Source: Gremmenia infestans | Taxonomy: Eukaryota; Ascomycota; Leotiomycetes; Helotiales; Hamatocanthoscyphaceae | Reading direction: 5' to 3' | Length of the DNA stretch: 64,000 nt | NCBI GenBank assembly: GCA_032629725.1 | Contig: JAFEVB010000032.1 | Location: forward strand, 620,001-684,000 | In this document: in pieces, positions 59,059 through 64,000 of the stretch | Layout: the number at the start of each line of letters is the position of its first letter | How positions within the stretch are numbered: the first letter of the stretch is position 1 | The notes under the pieces: model-generated | The model's input: only the letters and a program-made list of their open reading frames with translations | Database searches by the model: none | Told to the model about the DNA's origin: nothing | Translations under genes and position numbers: made by a program

Positions 59059-60960
59059 TCAGCATAGAACTATAGTTTGAAGACCTGCTTGATCCATGAA
59101 ATATGTCTCAGCCCAGTCACCGAACCCACCATTTCCATGAAGCTTCCTATCCATATGTGTATATGCCCCACCAACCACCAAAAACTCTTGATCAGTGCTA
59201 GTTAGCGTCATTTCCATTTCCCGGAGAATAACAGGTATGCTAAATCCCTTGATATAGCATATCCAGTCGCCAATTTGTACAGTCGATGGAGCCATTCCTA
59301 TGAGACCTGTGTGAGTGACCATAAAGCACATCTGGCTCTGTAAAACTTTGTCAACCGCCTCGATGCACCGTCCGAATTCTTCATTCGGAAAGGATACACC
59401 TGGGCCACGCAGGAGATACTTGAAACGGTCTGCCTTGGAATTCAACTGTGACCATTGCTGCAGCGTGGATGATCCGATTTTGAGTGACGAATTCGACTGA
59501 AACCAATGGTTTATATGGTCCCACTGCTCTCTGTTGTGTCCCAGCCCCAGCCCTATCCAACCAGGAACTTCTTTTCGACCTTTTGGGCTCCAGAGATTCT
59601 TGAGGCAAGATTGAGGATCAATGCTACTTGCAGGTGGGCAGAGGCATAAAGTCTCAAGTATCGCAGCTGGCATTCCGGAAGGATAGAGGTCAATATTTCT
59701 GGATACCATGCTGGACTTTTGGTAATGCGTATTGCCCGCGCCCAATTTTGGTTGGCTCGCAAAATTGTTACGGCAGATGGACGGAGAGCTGATCTGGCAC
59801 ACTTGCCCCAAAAGAAGGCCTTGAGTCTGCAACGACTTCGCGTTCAGAGGTCGCTGCATTGGGATATGAGAAAATAAAGGATTCCAAGAGCAAAATGGGG
59901 ATCCAAGAATCGTATTAACATCAGACCAAAGTCGTAGAGACTTGGCATCTAACCAAGGCCATGCTTTCTTGGAATGCTTCTCGAAGTTCACTGTCTTTAC
60001 GTCTGAGGATTTTGCCGCAACAAGCATTGCTTTGATTAAGTCGCAGAGTATCTGCTCAAAGGTCTTCTGGTAGTTTGGCATTGGAACAAGACGGGCGCCG
60101 TCAGATGTGATACCAAGAAGAGCGTAGATCTTATCTCGCGGATCGGTGGCAAGCGCATAGCGGCTCCATTGCATGGCCTCGAGAAGAGTCATTTGTCGTG
60201 GATCTTTGAAGCGAGTTCGAAAGTGATCAAGCCCGGCGGCATATTCATATGATGCACAAGCTTTTGGGACTTTATCTGAATTTTCTCTCCAGTGATCAAG
60301 AGCGTCTGTGATAGATTTCCAATCCATTGCTATGCGGCCAAAAAGCACTTCCACTTGACCACTTGAAGCAATTTCCTGGATTACCCATGCTCGTCTCCAA
60401 TAACTCAGCTCAAAGAAGCTTTGGAAAATCCTCCAACGTTGGGCGTCCCATTCTATCTCCTCTTCTGTGTTTCTGCCTCTGATATAGGCCGTTGAACCGC
60501 CACAAGCAGTATGCCTCCGACCAGGATACCATATGTATCTATCATGCTCAAATAGGTATTTGACAGCGTTGGCAATATTTTCCGGGTCGTCTCCAAGCCA
60601 TGAGATGACATAGATAGCTTGGGAATAGATTTGCCTCATAATCCGAATCTGAAGACCTCGTTCCTCTATATCATCCTGATTAATACACAATGCATCAATC
60701 CAAACGCGAAGATATCCACGCGATCGTAACTGTCTGAGTCCAGCCTCAAGATTATGACCGACCTCGACAGAAACATCGTTGATAATGATTTTCTTTTTGT
60801 TACTAAAATCGCCCCAACAGTATGATAAGGCATGATAGCTTCCAGGGTCGATTAACGATGTCTGTTCGAGGGTGCATTGTATGCTTTCATCGTAAAGGCC
60901 CTCCTGGATATTGAGGAGTCGAATTTCGTAAGAGAGAAAATCCAAGCGCGTATATAGCAT
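59059..60960 (-). CDS. HET-domain (heterokaryon incompatibility) protein
   Basis: Single exon of 633 residues from ATG 60960; the frame is open slightly upstream without an ATG. The three HET blocks are intact: YHALSYCWGD (about 42-51), RVWIDALCINQDDIEERGLQ (about 85-104) with WLGD, and SYWRRAWVIQEIA. The later ~400 residues include ATDPRDKIYALLGI, typical of the family, and no recognised second domain such as ankyrin, WD or NACHT repeats. HET proteins trigger programmed cell death when unlike strains fuse, and many are recently expanded and lie near transposons. Here the gene is flanked by repeat debris on both sides but carries no stop or frameshift itself. Confidence 0.93.
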   Translation of the reverse strand: MLYTRLDFLSYEIRLLNIQEGLYDESIQCTLEQTSLIDPGSYHALSYCWGDFSNKKKIIINDVSVEVGHNLEAGLRQLRSRGYLRVWIDALCINQDDIEERGLQIRIMRQIYSQAIYVISWLGDDPENIANAVKYLFEHDRYIWYPGRRHTACGGSTAYIRGRNTEEEIEWDAQRWRIFQSFFELSYWRRAWVIQEIASSGQVEVLFGRIAMDWKSITDALDHWRENSDKVPKACASYEYAAGLDHFRTRFKDPRQMTLLEAMQWSRYALATDPRDKIYALLGITSDGARLVPMPNYQKTFEQILCDLIKAMLVAAKSSDVKTVNFEKHSKKAWPWLDAKSLRLWSDVNTILGSPFCSWNPLFSHIPMQRPLNAKSLQTQGLLLGQVCQISSPSICRNNFASQPKLGAGNTHYQKSSMVSRNIDLYPSGMPAAILETLCLCPPASSIDPQSCLKNLWSPKGRKEVPGWIGLGLGHNREQWDHINHWFQSNSSLKIGSSTLQQWSQLNSKADRFKYLLRGPGVSFPNEEFGRCIEAVDKVLQSQMCFMVTHTGLIGMAPSTVQIGDWICYIKGFSIPVILREMEMTLTSTDQEFLVVGGAYTHMDRKLHGNGGFGDWAETYFMDQAGLQTIVLC

Positions 60961-61389
60961 GGCAAATTTTGTACGCAATGGCGGATGTTTTGCAGAATCG
61001 CTGACACAAATTTTATGGTCTGGTGGGACGATAGACTGGGGACTACCCTATGGTAATATTTCATCCCACCATATTTCCGAAACGGCGGTTAATCATATGG
61101 TTTCAACCTTCCCTGAGTTGCAGTACCGGAGTCAACGCCGCTCTGCTGTGCAGTATCATCTTCCTATTAAGGCTTAGCACCCGTTCTCTGCATGTTTCAT
61201 TGATTTCACAGGGCCGGATTTTTCAAGGACACTTCTCTATCGAGGAAAGGCTAGTATAGGCCACTTTATGCTATGATAAGTATAGAGCATTCTTTCTATA
61301 AATGCATTTAGATATTATTTCGGGTTGCGGTATCAAGGTTATAGTTTCAAAGTAGATTTTCGGATTAAGGTAAGAAGGAGTACCCATTG
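60961..61389. promoter_or_regulatory. Upstream region of the HET gene
   Basis: About 430 bases between the HET start and the repeat-dense end. The probable promoter of the HET gene lies here. Nothing specific recognised. Confidence 0.4.
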
Positions 61390-62076
61390 CTCGTAGTGAG
61401 GGTGGTTGGGGGGTGAAATAAAAGTGGGTCTATAGGCCTCAGGCCAACGGGTAGCGGGTAACATAAGAGTAGGGGCCACCACACACGGCCCACCTCTAAG
61501 CGAAATTTGGATTTCCCAATTTTTAACCTCCCTTTTTAAATAATTATTTTTAATTCAACCAACTATTAAAAGCTTCCAAATTTTATTATAAATAATAATC
61601 TTATATTTAGTTCGCCCCCCTAGAAAGACTATAGCGAATAGCCTACTCCTATACGTATTATAGTCCAAAACCTCTAGCGTAATAGAAAATCGCAATGCTA
61701 AATCGCTTCCTAGACCTCCCTCCCTAGGCGTATTATAGTCCAAAACCTCTACTAAGAATTAAGCTATAGAGAGCATAAAAAGAAGGCCCTAAAGCCTTAT
61801 TTAATATCTACTAGAGAGATCCGGAGATGTATTCGCTATATCGCCTAAAATTAGGCTATGCGCCGGCTCTCTTTTTTATAGGTTAAAGCCTAATTAGAGG
61901 TCTAAGCCTCTATTTAAACCATTCGCCGCGAACTACGCGCTGCAGGCTACCGATGCTATATTATATACCTAAGGCCTTATATATTATATTAGTAAGCTAA
62001 GAAGCGATTAGGATTCGCTTTATAGCACTAGTGGTAGGGAATATCAGATTTTGCGGCCTATAGAGAAGATGGCAAG
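61390..62076. repeat. RIP-like AT-rich repeat block, left
   Basis: Starts with G-rich sequence around 61395-61470, then becomes extremely TpA-rich with scattered GCG remnants. A 22-base sequence (CGTATTATAGTCCAAAACCT and two more bases) occurs identically at 61654 and 61729, 75 bases apart. The composition fits an old transposon degraded by C-to-T change on both strands. No frame survives. Confidence 0.65.
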
Positions 62077-62483
62077 TGTCAGGAACCTGACATGATGTGA
62101 AAAGGAGATCACGTGACTAGTCATGTGACCTGGATTTTGAGTGAAAGTCATATGACTGCCAAGGCTTGGTGTGGCGCTAAGAAGTGAAACTATATAAAGG
62201 GGCTTCCACCTCTCTCACTTAGCTCTCTAGACGTTATTGTCACAATCACGAATCCTTGAGGGCATAGCCTAGTATAAGGTCGAATCAAATGTAATTCTAA
62301 GCTAAAGAGGAAAGAAAGAGAGTCTAGAATATAGTTGGTGGGAGCGAATATATATGCACTCGGCTAACTAGTGTGGTGGCTGGGGAAAGGTGGCTGGTAA
62401 TCGGGTGGCTGGTTAAGCGAGAGGCTGGTGCCACGCCGATGTGCCGACGTCACGTGATGGGTCATGTGACCAGTCCCGTGACA
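62077..62483 (+). mobile_element. Probable retrotransposon LTR
   Basis: 407 bases beginning TGTCAGGAACCTGACA and ending CCCGTGACA, so the ends form a TGTCA..TGACA inverted pair as in LTRs. It contains a TATA box (TATATAAAGG, 62191) followed by C/T-rich sequence. It also has the near-palindrome TCACGTGACTAGTCATGTGA at 62108-62127 and three related GTGAC motifs near the right end. No matching 5-base target duplication is seen, so it is more likely one LTR of an element extending right than a solo LTR. Orientation is inferred from the TATA box. Confidence 0.55.
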
Positions 62484-64000
62484 GTTATAATACCATCGAT
62501 TCTAGTATCCACTTCACCCTGCTTATCAGTTCCTTACAGCAAGCTAGGAGGGGACTAGAGGAAGGTTATATAGTCTGATAAAGCTATATTTAAGGTTAGA
62601 AAAAGTAGGAGGATCTAGGTTATACGCCGCGTAGATAAAAAATACTATATAGATTATATAAGGTTAATTTATAGGTTAGGGAGATTCTTAGTTATAATTT
62701 AGAAGGTAATAGGCTAGGATTATAAGTCTCTACTAGTTTTTCTAAAGAAGCTTCCTAGCTATAAAGGAATTTGCTCTAAGGCCTACCTTTAGCAGGTTTT
62801 AGAACCTATTATTTTCCTCTTATTTAAAGATCTTAATATAAAGTATTATAACGATCGCTTAACTCTCATAGTACTAAGATAAGTTTTATAACTTAAGTTA
62901 GGTCCTTAGACCTAGGTTATTATTAGGTTAATATCGGTATCTATTAATAGATTACTAGTTACTATACTTAGAAGTATAGCTTATTATAAAGTATAAAGTA
63001 ATAAGCGTATATTAGAAAATACTATTTAAGTTAAGTATAAAGCTTCTATCTAATAGGTAATAACCTAGCTTTATATAGAACCTCTATGCCGCTAGTCGAT
63101 CGTAGTTAACTTAACTACTATTAATTTAGTCGACTGCTTGCTAGTTAACTAGTTGATTATATTATATAACTAATTATATAGTATAATAACTAAATATTAG
63201 TAGGCCTACTTTTTAATAAATATACCTAAATACGTATATATAAGACTATAACCTCCTTTCTAAGGGTTCTTCTATATTTAAAGCTAGATACTAAGCCTAA
63301 GGTTTTTTAGTTATATATTATATCTATAATACTATTTCTCTCCCGGTTAGCGTTGTCCTAACGCTTAAGTATAATATAGAAAAACATTTTATTAGGCCTA
63401 TAGCTTTCTTTCTTTCCTATTATACTACCTAAACGTACTAGTAACTAATATTTCCTTTCTCTTAGTAATACTATAGAAAAGACTAGTAAACGAAATATAG
63501 CTTCTTATTTTTATTATAAAAAGAGCAAAAGATAGTATATAGCGCTTTATAATATTAAATACACTTATTATACTAAGTGTATCCGCTAGGGCAAAACCTA
63601 TAACGTTTACTAGGTAAACTAGATGCCTAAAGTTATAAAATAGGAATTACTAAAGCGTTAGCGCTAAAAACTTTATACTAAGAAAGCTAAGGCTTTTGCG
63701 AAAATCCTACGACTTAAGAAACTCTAGGAGGCGTTAGATAAAAAGAAGCAGCATATAATTACTACTAGTTTAAATTCTTTTAATAAGCTTAATACTTTTA
63801 AGAAAAAGGAATAGAAAAAGCATAAAAGAAAAAAGCAGCGCAAGCGTAAGGGCCTGTCTGCTTCCTCTAGTATTAGGTCTAGTAATAGCCCTTTTTCCTA
63901 TTCCGATCCTTTTAATAACTCTGCTTTTATTATATTCTTTATAGCGTATAATCTCTTAGATCTATTCTAGTTAGGTTAGGGTATTAATCTTAGTAGTTTA
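62484..64000. repeat. RIP-degraded element interior
   Basis: After about 45 ordinary bases the sequence becomes overwhelmingly TpA-rich, with runs of TATA, TTAG and CTAT and stops in all frames. Toward 63,560-63,960 a coding ghost is visible on the plus strand: Cys-containing, then Lys/Arg-rich, then Ser-rich (KKHKRKKQRKRKG, SASSS), broken by many TAG and TAA codons where Trp, Gln or Arg codons would be expected. It may be part of a retroelement reading frame; its family is not established. The block runs off the window. Confidence 0.65.

Overview
The window is nuclear DNA of a filamentous ascomycete (Pezizomycotina). Most genes carry several short introns of about 45-100 bases with GT..AG ends. 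The proteins are typically fungal: Axl2, the septin Cdc10, Alg13, the Cce1 Holliday-junction resolvase, a HET-domain protein, a cupredoxin-type serine-rich secreted protein and a GH12 endoglucanase. The right end holds AT- and TpA-rich repeat DNA that looks like repeat-induced point mutation (RIP). The general feel is Leotiomycetes, but that placement is a weak inference. No bacterial, organellar or CRISPR features were seen.

Bases 1 to about 38,700 are an ordinary, gene-dense chromosomal arm of conserved housekeeping genes on both strands. In order they are EFM6 (-), AXL2 (+), a PTC2-type PP2C phosphatase (+), PCT1 (+), an unrecognised low-complexity gene (+), ALG13 (-), mitoribosomal RSM24/mS35 (+), an HFD1-type fatty aldehyde dehydrogenase (+), a zinc alcohol dehydrogenase (-), RRP4 (-), SMN (+), a cupredoxin-like secreted protein (+), a SERF/4F5 small protein (-), a four-helix membrane protein (+), guanylate kinase (+), CDC10 (-), MRPL32 (+), SKI8 (+), CCE1 (-) and an APH-fold phosphotransferase (+). 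Exon structures were worked out by hand so that family sequence continues in frame across each junction. Three are unusual. The PP2C gene has a GC-AG intron whose retention stops translation at once. SKI8 has a first coding exon that is only the ATG. The aldehyde dehydrogenase has its membrane tail out of frame behind a run of nine T.

From about 38.7 to 46.9 kb the DNA changes character. It holds a cytochrome P450 pseudogene and the remains of a highly reducing polyketide synthase. The synthase has lost most of KS, all of AT and everything after the first part of ER, and its start is fused in frame to the membrane anchor of what looks like a second P450. This reads as a decayed secondary-metabolite cluster, followed by 3.5 kb with no convincing gene.

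From 46.9 to 61 kb intact genes alternate with repeat debris: a secreted Ser/Thr/Ala-rich protein, a SOK1/Tcp11-type gene, a GH12 endoglucanase with a long SVQAASSAAS repeat spacer, a broken Crypton-like tyrosine-recombinase gene and a large HET-domain gene. A diverged direct repeat of about 600 bases lies before the GH12 gene and again at the broken end of the Crypton gene. From about 61.4 kb to the end there is only repeat DNA. It includes a likely LTR with TGTCA..TGACA ends and CACGTG/CATGTG motifs, set between two heavily TpA-enriched blocks.
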